Below, piece by piece: positions 25,421 through 34,283 of a stretch of DNA of 64,000 bases (its first letter is position 1; each line of letters starts with the position of its first letter). The notes under the pieces are model-generated. The model did not search any database, was not told the DNA's origin, and saw only the letters and a list, made by a program, of their open reading frames with translations. The DNA lies in contig NZ_CP133779.1 of NCBI RefSeq assembly GCF_034347425.1, positions 3,968,001 through 4,032,000 of the forward strand, given 5' to 3'. Both the position numbers and the translations under genes were made by a program. Source of the DNA: Undibacterium sp. CCC3.4 (GTDB taxonomy: Bacteria; Pseudomonadota; Gammaproteobacteria; Burkholderiales; Burkholderiaceae_D).

Positions 25421-25927
25421 ATGTCGCAACTTACTCATTCTCTCGATTCTTCCCTTCTCGTTCGCGATGTCACAGGCGACTACCGTCCTGCCAATGCCGA
25501 CGAGGTGTTGCAGGCTGCGCAGCGTGTACTCGCAGGACAAATGCGCGACTGCGAAGTCCTGAACTCGCCGCAGGTGGTGCGCGACTTCCTGCGGGTGAAG
25601 CTGGGGGCACTGGAGCACGAGGTGTTCGCCGTCATCCATCTGGATGCACAGAACCGTGTCATCGAATACGTCGAGATGTTTCGCGGCACGGTGAGCCAGA
25701 CATCGGTGTATCCGCGCGAGGTGGTCAAGGAATCCCTGGCCAGAAACAGCGCTGCGTTATTGCTGGTGCATAACCATCCGAGCGGTTCAACCCAACCGTC
25801 GCGCGCCGACGAGACGCTCACGCAGGCGCTGAAGTCGGCACTGGCGCTGGTGGACGTGCGCGTGCTGGATCACTTGATCGTCGCTGGTGGCGACATCCTG
25901 TCTATGGCGGAACGCGGGCTGTTGTAG
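25421..25927 (+). CDS. radC: RadC-like JAB/MPN domain protein
   Basis: 168 residues. It carries the RadC JAB domain with EHEVF, FRGTVSQTSVYPREVVKESL, the metal-binding HNHPSG (H117, H119) and, 11 residues after H119, D130 in SRAD. It lacks the N-terminal helix-hairpin-helix part of chromosomal RadC, so it is the short form typical of integrative elements and phages. GGAG lies 7 bp before the chosen ATG. RadC-like proteins have no settled function; an anti-restriction or DNA-processing role is often proposed. First gene of the element maintenance block. Confidence 0.88.
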   Translation: MSQLTHSLDSSLLVRDVTGDYRPANADEVLQAAQRVLAGQMRDCEVLNSPQVVRDFLRVKLGALEHEVFAVIHLDAQNRVIEYVEMFRGTVSQTSVYPREVVKESLARNSAALLLVHNHPSGSTQPSRADETLTQALKSALALVDVRVLDHLIVAGGDILSMAERGLL

Positions 25928-25978
25928 CCCGAGGGGGCGTTGCCCCCTTTTTTTGCTGCGTCCCTGACATCCAGTAAA

Positions 25979-26476
25979 GGCTGCGCGCTACGCTTGCCTC
26001 CAGGGGTCGGCTGACGCCCACCCCGCCGCGCAGGCTTGGCGCCCCACAGGACCGCCGAACAGGCTGCGCCTGATCGGCCAGCACACAACGTCGATTGCGC
26101 GCCACGCGCTTTGCCCACTTCCAGTCAGGCGTGCTTGCTGCACGCAGGGGCGCTCGCCGCGCGGCGTTGGTTTCAGCGCATCCCCTGGCCCATCGACCGC
26201 TGTTCGTCTTTCCCCAAGTTCATCGCTTTCTCCCGCGACCTTAGCCTGCGGTGCCTGGCCGTCAAGGCGCGCAGGGCCGAGTCCTCGCTGCACTGCGGGC
26301 CGCACCAACCCTGCGCTTCTTCCTTGACGGCCATGCCCTCGCAGGCCCGGTTTTTCGCGGGCGATGAACTCAGGAAAGACGGCGGCAAACAGGGACCGGC
26401 CCAGGTCTCTGCGCCGAACCAACCAAAGCCACAACGGGCTCCGAATCTTGGAATCCGGTCAGCTTTGAAACCACAG
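25979..26476 (+). repeat. long non-coding leader, copy 1 (before the DUF932 gene)
   Basis: About 500 bp nearly identical in long stretches to 27664-28136, including CGGGCGATGAACTCAGGAAA and CGGTCAGCTTTGAAACCACA. The conserved block ends a few bases before the ribosome site of the following gene. Several short reverse-strand frames are conserved too, but none is convincing. Confidence 0.85.
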
Positions 26477-26498
26477 CTTCAATCACAGGAGAAAGACC

Positions 26499-27326
26499 AT
26501 GCAACTCAGTTCCCGTTTCGCTTCCCGCTCCCCCATGCTGCGCGCCGATCATCCGCTGTCGGATGACCAAATCCGCAGCGTGGCCCCGTCCATCTTTGCC
26601 GACGACAAGCACGAAAGCCGCTCAGACCGTTACAGCTACATAGCGACAGGCGCGGTGTTGTCCGAATTGCGCAAGGAAGGATTCCAACCCTTTATGGTGT
26701 GCCAGACCCGTGTACGCGATGAAGGCAAGCGCGAGCACACCAAGCACATGGTGCGACTGCGCCATGCCGACCAGATCAATGGCGCGGAGGCCAACGAAAT
26801 CATTTTGTTGAACTCGCACGATGGCACCAGCAGCTATCAAATGTTGGCGGGCATGTTCCGCTTCGTCTGCAAAAACGGCTTGGTGTGCGGCGACACCGTG
26901 GCCGATCTGCGCATTCCGCATAAAGGCGATGTGGTCGGGCAAGTGATCGAAGGCGCGTATGACGTGCTGGACGGTTTCGACCTTGTGCGCGAACGCCGCG
27001 ACGAAATGCGCGCCATTACGCTGGACCGAGGCGAGGCCGAAGTGTTTGCCCATGCGGCGCTGTCCCTCAAGTACGATGACCCGACCACGCCCGCACCCAT
27101 CACCGAATCGCAGCTATTGACGCCGCGCCGCCGCGATGACGACCGGCCCGATTTGTGGAGTGCATATAACCGCGTGCAGGAGAATTTGACGCAAGGCGGA
27201 TTGCATGGACGCACCGCCACTGGGCGCAAGCACAGCACCCGGCCTATTCAAGGCATTGACCAGAACGTCAAGATCAACCGGGCTTTGTGGATGCTGGCCG
27301 AAGGCATGAAGCGGCTCAAGGCTTGA
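26499..27326 (+). CDS. DUF932 domain protein
   Basis: 275 residues: SDRYSYIATGAVLSELRKEG, MVRLRHADQ, EIILLNSHDGTSSYQMLAGM and FRFVCKNGLVCGD are the conserved segments of the DUF932 (phage/plasmid TIGR03299-like) family. Such proteins are carried by plasmids, phages and Tn4371-like ICEs close to radC and parB. Their function is not established. CAGGAG precedes the ATG by 8 bp. The long leader in front is shared with the parB gene. Confidence 0.85.
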   Translation: MQLSSRFASRSPMLRADHPLSDDQIRSVAPSIFADDKHESRSDRYSYIATGAVLSELRKEGFQPFMVCQTRVRDEGKREHTKHMVRLRHADQINGAEANEIILLNSHDGTSSYQMLAGMFRFVCKNGLVCGDTVADLRIPHKGDVVGQVIEGAYDVLDGFDLVRERRDEMRAITLDRGEAEVFAHAALSLKYDDPTTPAPITESQLLTPRRRDDDRPDLWSAYNRVQENLTQGGLHGRTATGRKHSTRPIQGIDQNVKINRALWMLAEGMKRLKA

Positions 27327-28236
27327 CCGGCTGAATCAACGAGGGGACGCAATGCCCCCTCGACATTGGAGGCACACGGGGCAACGGCGGGCGGTCAGGC
27401 CGCCGCGCGCCCATCCGTTCCGTCTGGGCGCACGGCGGCGGTCGCTACGCGACCACTCGATGGCTGTAGATATTCGCCATCGTTAGCATGGGAACCCGCC
27501 GATAGGTGCCAGATGCTTCGCATTAAATAGTTCGGCAATCCTGCCTGAATTGTCGTTGCGTCTCCCGGCATAGCCGGGCCGCGCTGTCGTGCGTGGCATC
27601 GAGCCGCCATAGCGTCTCGCCCCTCTCGGGCTTTCATCGTTCCCTCCCTGTGGTCGGCTGACGCCTGCGCACTGCGTTTGCCCTCCAGGGGATCGGCTAT
27701 GCAGCCCATCCCCGCCGCACTCTGTTTGGCGCCCCTGCAATGCCGCCGAACAGGTTGCACCTGATCGACCAACAGCCATCCATCCAGGCGTGCCTTCGGC
27801 ACGCAGTGGCGCTTGCCGCGCGGCGTTGGATTCAGCGCAGCCCCTGGCCCATCGGCCGCTCTTCGTCTTTCCCCTAGTTCATCGCTTTTTCCCGCGACCG
27901 TAGCCCGCAGTGCCTGGCAGTCAAGGCGCGCAGGTCCGAGTCCTCGCTACGCTGCGGGCCGCACCAACCCTGCGCTTCTTCCTTGACAACCAGCCCCCCG
28001 CTGGCCCGGTTTTTCGCGGGCGATGAACTCAGGAAAGACGGCGGCAAACAGGGACCGACCCAGGTCTCTGCGCCGAACCAACCAAAGCCAACACCGGGCT
28101 CCGAATCTTGGAATCCGGTCAGCTTTGAAACCACAGGAGAACGCGCATGCAGATACCGACACCGTGAATCGACACCGAGTTTTGTTCTTCCATTTTTTGT
28201 TTTCTTTCATCCCGACAAGGGACAGGAGCTATCACC
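27327..28236. other. 910-bp non-coding region before parB
   Basis: Mostly occupied by leader copy 2 (27557-28136). The first 230 bp hold no recognised gene. The last 100 bp after the leader continue to the parB ribosome site (GGGACAGGAG). Confidence 0.6.
27557..28136 (+). repeat. long non-coding leader, copy 2 (before parB)
   Basis: The 3' 470 bp match copy 1 and the 5' 210 bp match copy 3 at 31361, so this copy contains both halves of the leader. It ends with CCACAGGAGAA about 100 bp before the parB ATG, and that end could itself act as a ribosome site for a short frame starting at 28147. Confidence 0.82.
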
Positions 28237-30207
28237 ATGAACACCATTACCCATCAAGAAGTCGAAGCCCTTGAAGCCGCTACACCCTCGCAAAACATGC
28301 TGCTGGTGCCGCTGTCGCAGCTTCGCCCATCCAAGCGCAATGTGCGCAAGACCTTGGGCGCTTCCATTACCGAACTGGCCGCAAGCATCCAGCGCGTAGG
28401 CCTGCTACAAAACCTGACCGTGACGCTTGCCAGCGATGGCGCACATTACGAAGTGGTGGCCGGTGGCCGTCGCCTCGCTGCATTGAAACTGCTGGCGAAG
28501 AAGCGGCGCATTGCCAAAGATTACGCGGTGCCTTGCCTGCTGGTGGCCGATGCCTCGGCCCGCACCGCCAGCCTGACCGAGAACGTGCAGCGCGAAGCCA
28601 TGCACCCCGCCGACCAGTTCGAGGCATTCGCCGACCTGATCGCGGAAGGTCGACCCATCGAGGATATTGCCGCAGACTTTGGCGTGACCCCATTAGTGGT
28701 GCAGCGCCGTTTGAAACTGGCAAATGTCTCACCGCGCCTGCTGATCGACTATCGCGCCGATACTGTCACGCTCGACCAGTTGATGGCGCTCGCCATCACG
28801 GACGACCACAGCGCACAGGAGGCGGCGTTCTATGACGCGCCGCAGTGGCAGCGTAGCGCACAGGCGCTACGGGAGCACCTGACCGAACGCGAGATCGACG
28901 CCACGCGCGATGCGCTGGCGCGCTTCGTTGGCATCGAAACCTACGAGGCCGCAGGCGGCGGTGTTCGGCGCGACCTGTTCTCGGACGACACACGGGGCGT
29001 GTTCCTCTCCGATGCGGCATTGCTGGACACCTTGGCGCGAGACAAACTTGCAGCCGCTGCGGACAGTGCCCGTGCGGAGGGTTGGGCATGGGTCGAAACG
29101 GTGCCGCGCATCACATCGGCGGAACTGCACGGGTTCCAGCGTGCCCGCCGTGACCGGCGCACGCCGAACAAGAGCGAGGCCAAGCGCATCGCCAAGCTGC
29201 AATCGCGGCAACAGGCCATCGACGACAAGCTGAATGCCGACGATGCCGAGGACATCGCGGAGGAAGAAGCCGCGCCTCTCTACGAGGAAAGCGACAAGCT
29301 TGGCGCGGAACTTGACATCATCGAGCAATCGCTGTTGGTGTTTTCGCCCGAGGTGCTGACGATGGCCGGGGCTATCGTGGCTGTCGATCATACGGGCGAA
29401 ATCATCATCCATCGCGGCCTGTTGCGCGAGGCCGAGGCCAAGGCATTGCGGGCGCAGGAACGGCAAGGCATACAGGCTGGTGGTGATAGCGAAGGCGAGG
29501 CACTGCAACCGACCACGCCGAACATTTCCGAGAAGCTGGCGCGGCGCTTGAGCGCACACCGCACGGCGGCGCTGCAAGCGGAAGTCGCCCGCCATCCGCA
29601 AGTGGCGCTGGTGGCCGTGGTGCATCGCCTCGCGCTGCGCGTGGTGGTCGATGGCTACCGCTCGGACGATTCGCCGATCAACATCAGCGCTTCGCCGCAG
29701 GATGGACTCGATACGTTCGCGCCAGACGTGGCGCAGTCGCCCGCCCTGATCGGTTTGCGGGAAGTACGGCAGGCGTGGGCGGCACGGCTACCCAGTGACT
29801 CGGACGCACTGTTCGCGGAACTGCTGGCGTTGCCTCAGCCGGAACTGCTGTCGTTGCTGGCGGTGTGCGTGGCTACGACGGTGGGCGCGGTCACGCCACA
29901 CGAAGACAAATTGCCTGCATTCGCACTGGCGCAGGCGGTGGGCCTTGACATGCATCCGTGGTGGACACCGACCGCCGACGGCTACTTCGCCCATGTGTCA
30001 AAGGCCAAAGCCATCGAGGCGGTGCAGGTATTTGCGCCAGAGCATGCGGCGCGGCTGGCCAAACTCAAGAAAAACGACTTGGCCAGCGAAGCGGAACGGC
30101 TGGCGGTGGGCACGGGTTGGCTGCCGGTGATGTTGCGGGCAGCGGTACAGGAGGCACCAGCAGAAACGCTCCCGGATGCTGAGACGGACGAGTCAGCAAG
30201 CGAATAA
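28237..30207 (+). CDS. parB: ParB/RepB/Spo0J family partition protein
   Basis: 656 residues. The N-terminal ParB/sulfiredoxin-like CTPase domain contains LVPLSQLRPSKRNVRK, VGLLQNLTV, EVVAGGRRLAALKLL and TENVQREAMHPADQ, followed by the helix-turn-helix IEDIAADFGVTPLVVQRRL. The long C-terminal region (from about residue 210) with an acidic coiled-coil stretch is typical of ParB-like proteins on ICEs and IncP-type plasmids, not of short chromosomal ParB. It is far from the parA gene at 35.4 kb. CAGGAG lies 8 bp before the ATG. Confidence 0.88.
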   Translation: MNTITHQEVEALEAATPSQNMLLVPLSQLRPSKRNVRKTLGASITELAASIQRVGLLQNLTVTLASDGAHYEVVAGGRRLAALKLLAKKRRIAKDYAVPCLLVADASARTASLTENVQREAMHPADQFEAFADLIAEGRPIEDIAADFGVTPLVVQRRLKLANVSPRLLIDYRADTVTLDQLMALAITDDHSAQEAAFYDAPQWQRSAQALREHLTEREIDATRDALARFVGIETYEAAGGGVRRDLFSDDTRGVFLSDAALLDTLARDKLAAAADSARAEGWAWVETVPRITSAELHGFQRARRDRRTPNKSEAKRIAKLQSRQQAIDDKLNADDAEDIAEEEAAPLYEESDKLGAELDIIEQSLLVFSPEVLTMAGAIVAVDHTGEIIIHRGLLREAEAKALRAQERQGIQAGGDSEGEALQPTTPNISEKLARRLSAHRTAALQAEVARHPQVALVAVVHRLALRVVVDGYRSDDSPINISASPQDGLDTFAPDVAQSPALIGLREVRQAWAARLPSDSDALFAELLALPQPELLSLLAVCVATTVGAVTPHEDKLPAFALAQAVGLDMHPWWTPTADGYFAHVSKAKAIEAVQVFAPEHAARLAKLKKNDLASEAERLAVGTGWLPVMLRAAVQEAPAETLPDAETDESASE

Positions 30208-30797
30208 GTAAGCGAATAAGCCGACAGCCCCAACCAATTCCCAAAAACGCGCCCCGCCGCACAGGCGGGACGCCGGAGTGCGACAGCTTTTGCTGCGCCC
30301 GCTTGCACAATGACGCACCGCCCCCGACGCTGCCGGGCAGCGTCGCCAGAAACGACGGCGGGTCACAGACAGGCCGTCCACCATGCCCAGAACCATCCCC
30401 ACCGCAATCGATCAAGCCCGCGCCAATGCGTGAGGAGCGTTCACCCTTGGTGATTCGGAAATGACCTTGATGATGAATGGGTGCGTGGCGGCGCAGCGCC
30501 TGTGCTGAGATGCCGGAGCCATGCTGCCTTCCGGTGAGGATCGCACCCAACGGCGGCCTTGACTTGTCGTGAATCCTGGCGCGGCAGCGGCTACGCCTCG
30601 GGCTTCATGGCTGCAACCGTCCGGCGCAACGATTTTCCCCGGCACGGTGTGCCTTCCTCGCGCAACAAAATCGCCGCGCCTCCCGGTCCTCCACGCTGTT
30701 GCGGCCGCTTTGCGGTGCAGCCCGCCCGTACCTCGCCCTTTGGATCACCGACAAGGCCGCGATGGGCGCGACCTTGATTCACCGAAAGGAAATCATC
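30208..30797. other. 590-bp intergenic region, no gene seen
   Basis: GC-rich with several short frames on both strands but no recognisable protein. The last part leads to the DUF736 ribosome site. No strong terminator was found directly after parB. Confidence 0.4.
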
Positions 30798-31103
30798 ATG
30801 GCAAACATCGGCATCTTTACCGCACAAAACGACAGCTTCACCGGCACGGTTCGCACCCTGACGCTCAACGTCAAGGTCAAATTCGTTCCCAACACCAAGG
30901 AGAGCGACAACGCCCCGGACTACCGCATCGTCGCCGGCAACTTCGAGATCGGCGCGGCGTGGAAGAAAGTCAGCAAGGCGGAGCGGCCCTACCTGTCGGC
31001 AACCCTGGATGACCCGTCGTTCCCGGCGACCATCTATGCCCGCCTGGTCGAAGGCGAGGTCGGCGCGCACAACCTGATCTGGTCGCGCAGCAAGGGCGAC
31101 TGA
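30798..31103 (+). CDS. DUF736 domain protein
   Basis: 101 residues: IGIFTAQNDSFTGTVRTLTL, DYRIVAGNFEIGAAWKK and YLSATLDDPSFPATIYARLV match DUF736. The family is found on plasmids and ICEs; its role is unknown. GAAAGGA is 7 bp before the ATG. A clear terminator follows the gene. Confidence 0.88.
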   Translation: MANIGIFTAQNDSFTGTVRTLTLNVKVKFVPNTKESDNAPDYRIVAGNFEIGAAWKKVSKAERPYLSATLDDPSFPATIYARLVEGEVGAHNLIWSRSKGD

Positions 31104-31115
31104 TCATCGCCCTTA

Positions 31116-31146
31116 GCGCCCCGTTCTTGCAGCGGGGCGCGTTTTT
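31116..31146 (+). terminator. Rho-independent terminator after the DUF736 gene
   Basis: Stem GCGCCCCG / CGGGGCGC with a 9-base loop followed by GTTTTTG, starting 12 bp after the stop codon. Confidence 0.82.
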
Positions 31147-31221
31147 GCGTTCACCGTCAGCGGCTCGCGCCTCATAGCACGGGCCGTGTCATTTCATGCA
31201 CTGAATCGCTGATTGACGAAG

Positions 31222-31251
31222 TACGGAATTGCGTGGAACCGCACTTCCGTA
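31222..31251. promoter_or_regulatory. palindrome TACGGAA...TTCCGTA upstream of the first DUF2958 gene
   Basis: Outer arms TACGGAA/TTCCGTA and inner arms GCG/CGC with small internal loops. A related, tighter palindrome precedes the second DUF2958 gene at 32286. Confidence 0.5.
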
Positions 31252-31297
31252 TTCGTGCTTGAGCACAAAGCCGCTTCTACGGGTTGTCGGTTCTGTA

Positions 31298-31319
31298 GTT
31301 TTACGGAGAGGCGTAAAAC
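31298..31319. promoter_or_regulatory. perfect inverted repeat GTTTTACG-N6-CGTAAAAC
   Basis: 8-bp perfect arms around GAGAGG in the non-coding region after the DUF736 gene. A dimeric regulator binding site is possible; no regulator can be assigned. Confidence 0.5.
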
Positions 31320-31360
31320 CGGTTGTACGTTTTCATGAGTTTGGACATTGAAGGCCTTCG

Positions 31361-31572
31361 TGCGTCCCCGGCGATGCCGGGCCACGCTGTCGTGCTGCGC
31401 ATCAAGCCGCCGATGGCGTCTCGCCCCTTCGGCTTCCATCGCTGACGCCTCCTCGCTGGATGGCGCTGCGCGCTACGCTTGCCCTCCAGGGATCGGCTTG
31501 ACGCCCATCCCCGCCGCGCTGTGCTTGGCACCCCTCGCAATGCGCCGAACAGGCCGCGCCTGATCGGCCTGC
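31361..31572 (+). repeat. partial third copy of the long leader
   Basis: Matches the 5' part of copy 2 (CGGGCC then GCTGTCGTGC, GCGTCTCGCCCC) and continues into the start of the part shared with copy 1 (CTACGCTTGCC, CGCCGAACAGGC). The downstream half is missing. The next gene, for DUF2958, starts 240 bp later. Confidence 0.75.
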
Positions 31573-31809
31573 AAGACCTCCTGTACTCCTGCACCATCGA
31601 ACCTGGTCTGATGCCGACGCTGTTCATCGCAGCGTTGCGGCGCTTCATGACGGCGCCACTCTTGTCGTGCATGGCCGCATCACCGACCGGACAGGCAGCG
31701 CAGCTTGGCGCACGCCGCACGCCCGTCAACCGGTGTGACGGCCGCGCTATGCGCGTGCGCCAGACACGCAGCGCTCCGATCGGGAGCGTCCATTCAAGGA
31801 GTTGCAATC

Positions 31810-32154
31810 ATGAACCTCATCACCGAAACACTGCGTGCGCAATTGCTGGCCAACGGCCAGCAGTCCCTCGACAACGAAGCCTTCGACCCACCGCCCGTCG
31901 TCAAGTTGTTCACCCCAGACGCGGGTGCGACCTGGCTGCTCACCGAGATCGACCCGGACGACCACGACCATGCCTTCGGACTCTGCGACCTGGGGCAAGG
32001 CTTCCCGGAGCTGGGCTATGTGAGTCTGGCCGAGTTGCAATCAGTGCGCGGCCGTCTTGGTCTTCCGATTGAGCGGGATCTGCACTTCGTTGCCACGAAG
32101 GCAATCAGTGCCTATGCGCAAGAAGCGCGCCGCGCGGAGCGTATCGTGACGTAG
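31810..32154 (+). CDS. DUF2958 domain protein, first paralogue
   Basis: 114 residues: PPVVKLFTPDAGATWLLTEI, FGLCDLGQGFPELGYVSLAE and IERDLHF are the conserved parts of DUF2958, a small family on plasmids and ICEs with unknown function. AAGGAG is 9 bp before the ATG. A GC-rich hairpin with a short T-run follows the stop codon. A second paralogue lies 309 bp further on. Confidence 0.82.
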   Translation: MNLITETLRAQLLANGQQSLDNEAFDPPPVVKLFTPDAGATWLLTEIDPDDHDHAFGLCDLGQGFPELGYVSLAELQSVRGRLGLPIERDLHFVATKAISAYAQEARRAERIVT

Positions 32155-32165
32155 CCGTCACACGG

Positions 32166-32190
32166 GCGCTGCCGCCAGGCAGCGCTCTTT
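32166..32190 (+). terminator. terminator-like hairpin after the first DUF2958 gene
   Basis: GCGCTGCC / GGCAGCGC stem with a 4-base loop followed by TCTTT. The short T-run makes it moderate. Confidence 0.6.
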
Positions 32191-32285
32191 AGTTGCCTAT
32201 TTTCCCCTCCGGGCCTGGATTGGTGCTCATTTATGGTTTTCCTGCTTGAACTTGTGGCGGGCGTGCCTATTCTGAAAACCGCATC

Positions 32286-32307
32286 TACGGAAATCATGGT
32301 TTCCGTA
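32286..32307. promoter_or_regulatory. perfect palindrome TACGGAAA-N6-TTTCCGTA before the second DUF2958 gene
   Basis: 8-bp perfect arms with loop TCATGG, 155 bp upstream of the second DUF2958 gene. It shares the TACGGAA/TTCCGTA arms with 31222-31251, suggesting a common regulator or RNA structure. Confidence 0.55.
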
Positions 32308-32462
32308 CTGACGTAATTGCCAATACGTGTGCCCACGGATTCGGTGGAATCCGCTATGGCAATGTGACGCAGAAGCACACTTGACCATTCAAACTTTGAC
32401 GCATCGGCGCGTTTGCGCAAAACTAATGTTCCGTTGAACGTAACCACTTGCGCCCAGCGACC

Positions 32463-32810
32463 ATGAAACCACTCATCACCGACGATCACCGTGTTCAACT
32501 GCTAGACAACGGCGCCGCCGCCGCGCGCGGCGAGAAGCGCGACCCGCTGCCGGTTGTCAAGCTGTTCACCCTGGACGCGCATGCGACCTGGCTCTTGACC
32601 GAACTCAGTCCCGCCGACGGCGACACCGCTTTCGGCCTGATCGACCTCGGTATAGGTGCGCCGGAACTCGGCCATGTGCGCTTGTCCGTCCTGGAAGGCA
32701 TTCGCGGGCCACAGAACCTCGCCGTTGTACGCGATTTGCATTTCACGCCACGGCGGCGACTTTCTGAGTACGCCCAACTGGCTCAGGCCGACGGATCGGT
32801 CAACGACTGA
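32463..32810 (+). CDS. DUF2958 domain protein, second paralogue
   Basis: 115 residues: PLPVVKLFTLDAHATWLLTE, FGLIDLGIGAPELGHVRLSV and VVRDLHF align along most of the length with the preceding DUF2958 protein, so the pair probably arose by duplication. The ATG chosen lacks a clear ribosome site; the TTG at 32448 is an alternative. Function unknown. Confidence 0.78.
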   Translation: MKPLITDDHRVQLLDNGAAAARGEKRDPLPVVKLFTLDAHATWLLTELSPADGDTAFGLIDLGIGAPELGHVRLSVLEGIRGPQNLAVVRDLHFTPRRRLSEYAQLAQADGSVND

Positions 32811-33086
32811 TCGTCCTTGCTTGCCAGCGCGATGCGGCATTGCTCAGCCAGAAAGACCTGCACTGAGTGCGGCACCGCACAGATTGAATCGCCCAAGCGG
32901 GCTATTTTGAGCAAACTCGACAGGCGTGTGGATTGCGCTGGGTGCGGTGCGAATACTCGGCCCGTTGCTGGCGACCTTACTTCAATTGCAAACCTTGTTG
33001 ACTCGTAGCGGTCGAAGACCGACGTGGTCTTGCCCGCCGTATTCCCATGGCGATTAAGTTCCTTCTACCCGAGAGGAGTTTGCGCC

Positions 33087-33833
33087 ATGGCAGAGTCGAG
33101 CACTATTCAGTGGCATCCCAGTGCGGCATACCTGTATGTCCTGCACCTGGACGGCCCCGCGCTGGCTTGGGAATACCTGCGGCGCAACCCGGAATACCGG
33201 CGCGCCTGGCAACGCCACCGACGACGACCGCAACACGATGCTCTTCACTGGGGCTTGCGCCTGCTGGAAGATCCCGCGCGCGATGCACGCGACGCGTACC
33301 CCGATTGGTTTCCTGATCCGTCCTCGGTAGTCCAGGTCTATCCTGATGCCGATCCCACGGCCGATGCGCTGCTGTTCCAGCTCTGGTGCCTCCCCGGCCG
33401 CAAACACCTGATGCACGACGGCAAGCGCCTGGTGCTGACCACCCAAATCGTCAATCGCATGCTGCGCATGGCGATATCTCCCGCGCTGGAAGACGGCATG
33501 GCTTACGCCTATGCCGTGCGCGCCGGTTGCAAGCTCTCCGAGCGCTGGCGCGCCATCGAAGCCGAGCTGGCGTTGCTTGACACCGCAAAGGTGCAACCCG
33601 TTGCGATCACCACCGGCCGACCAGGCCGCGCGTCAATGCTCCACATGCGCACCCTGCAGGCGCTCGACGGCACGCTGGCCGGCGCTTCGCAGCGCGGCGT
33701 GGCCGAAGTGTTGTTCGGCATCGCCGCCGTTACGGAGCGCTGGTACGACGACGGCGATCTGCGCGCCCAGGTCCGCCGCATGATCCGGCGCGGGCAAACG
33801 CTCATGGATGGTGGATACCACCGCCTACTCTAA
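33087..33833 (+). CDS. DUF2285 (transcription-regulator-like) domain protein
   Basis: 248 residues. The N-terminal part (HPSAAYLYVLHLDGPALAWE, YLRRNPEYRRAW) is the domain annotated as transcriptional-regulator-like in Tn4371-type ICEs; the C-terminal DUF2285 part holds LQALDGTLAGASQRGVAEVL and LRAQVRRMIRRGQTLMDGGY. GAGAGGAG lies 8 bp before the ATG. In related elements this gene precedes the AlpA-like HTH and repA genes, as here. Regulation of replication or transfer is inferred. Confidence 0.83.
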   Translation: MAESSTIQWHPSAAYLYVLHLDGPALAWEYLRRNPEYRRAWQRHRRRPQHDALHWGLRLLEDPARDARDAYPDWFPDPSSVVQVYPDADPTADALLFQLWCLPGRKHLMHDGKRLVLTTQIVNRMLRMAISPALEDGMAYAYAVRAGCKLSERWRAIEAELALLDTAKVQPVAITTGRPGRASMLHMRTLQALDGTLAGASQRGVAEVLFGIAAVTERWYDDGDLRAQVRRMIRRGQTLMDGGYHRLL

Positions 33834-33967
33834 TTCGGCAAGACCGCGCAGGGACGTTCGCGCGGCGGCGCAAAACGTCCCTGCACAACACGCCTGACTT
33901 TCCCGAGACTGCTTCCATCCGGCGGCGATTGCTTCGTCGGCGATCCTGACCGATGGAGGCACATGCC

Positions 33968-34261
33968 ATGAGACCCGAACCGCTACCGCCGCAGCACCTA
34001 CCCGCAGCCACACCCACCGCCGCCCAGCAGCCGGCGCGTTACCTGACCAACAACGAAGCCGCCGAATTCCTGCGGCTGTCGCCGCGCACGCTGGAAAAAC
34101 AGCGCGTCATTGGCGGCGGACCGCGCTTTCGCAAGTTTGGCCGGCGCGTGATGTACGCCGTCATCGACCTCGAAACCTGGGCCGATGCACGCAGCTTTGA
34201 GATGACGTCCGATCCCGAATACGCCGAACAACACACTGCGCGCCGTCCTGGCGCTCGGTGA
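33968..34261 (+). CDS. AlpA/MerR-like helix-turn-helix DNA-binding protein
   Basis: 97 residues. Residues about 25-75 (YLTNNEAAEFLRLSPRTLEK, GGPRFRKFGRRVMYAVIDLE) form the excisionase-like winged HTH of the HTH_17 family. GGAGG lies 8 bp before the chosen ATG; the earlier in-frame ATG at 33953 would overlap that ribosome site. Such proteins act as excisionases or regulators in ICEs; here it precedes repA directly. Confidence 0.85.
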   Translation: MRPEPLPPQHLPAATPTAAQQPARYLTNNEAAEFLRLSPRTLEKQRVIGGGPRFRKFGRRVMYAVIDLETWADARSFEMTSDPEYAEQHTARRPGAR

Positions 34262-34283
34262 CCGGCGATGGACACCGTCACCA

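Noticed and set aside
26170..28134. Conserved reverse-strand frames within the long leaders
   Set aside because: Two copies keep similar frames, but the nucleotide identity is high throughout, so frame conservation is expected without coding. No ribosome site or family was seen. Left open as part of the leader finding.
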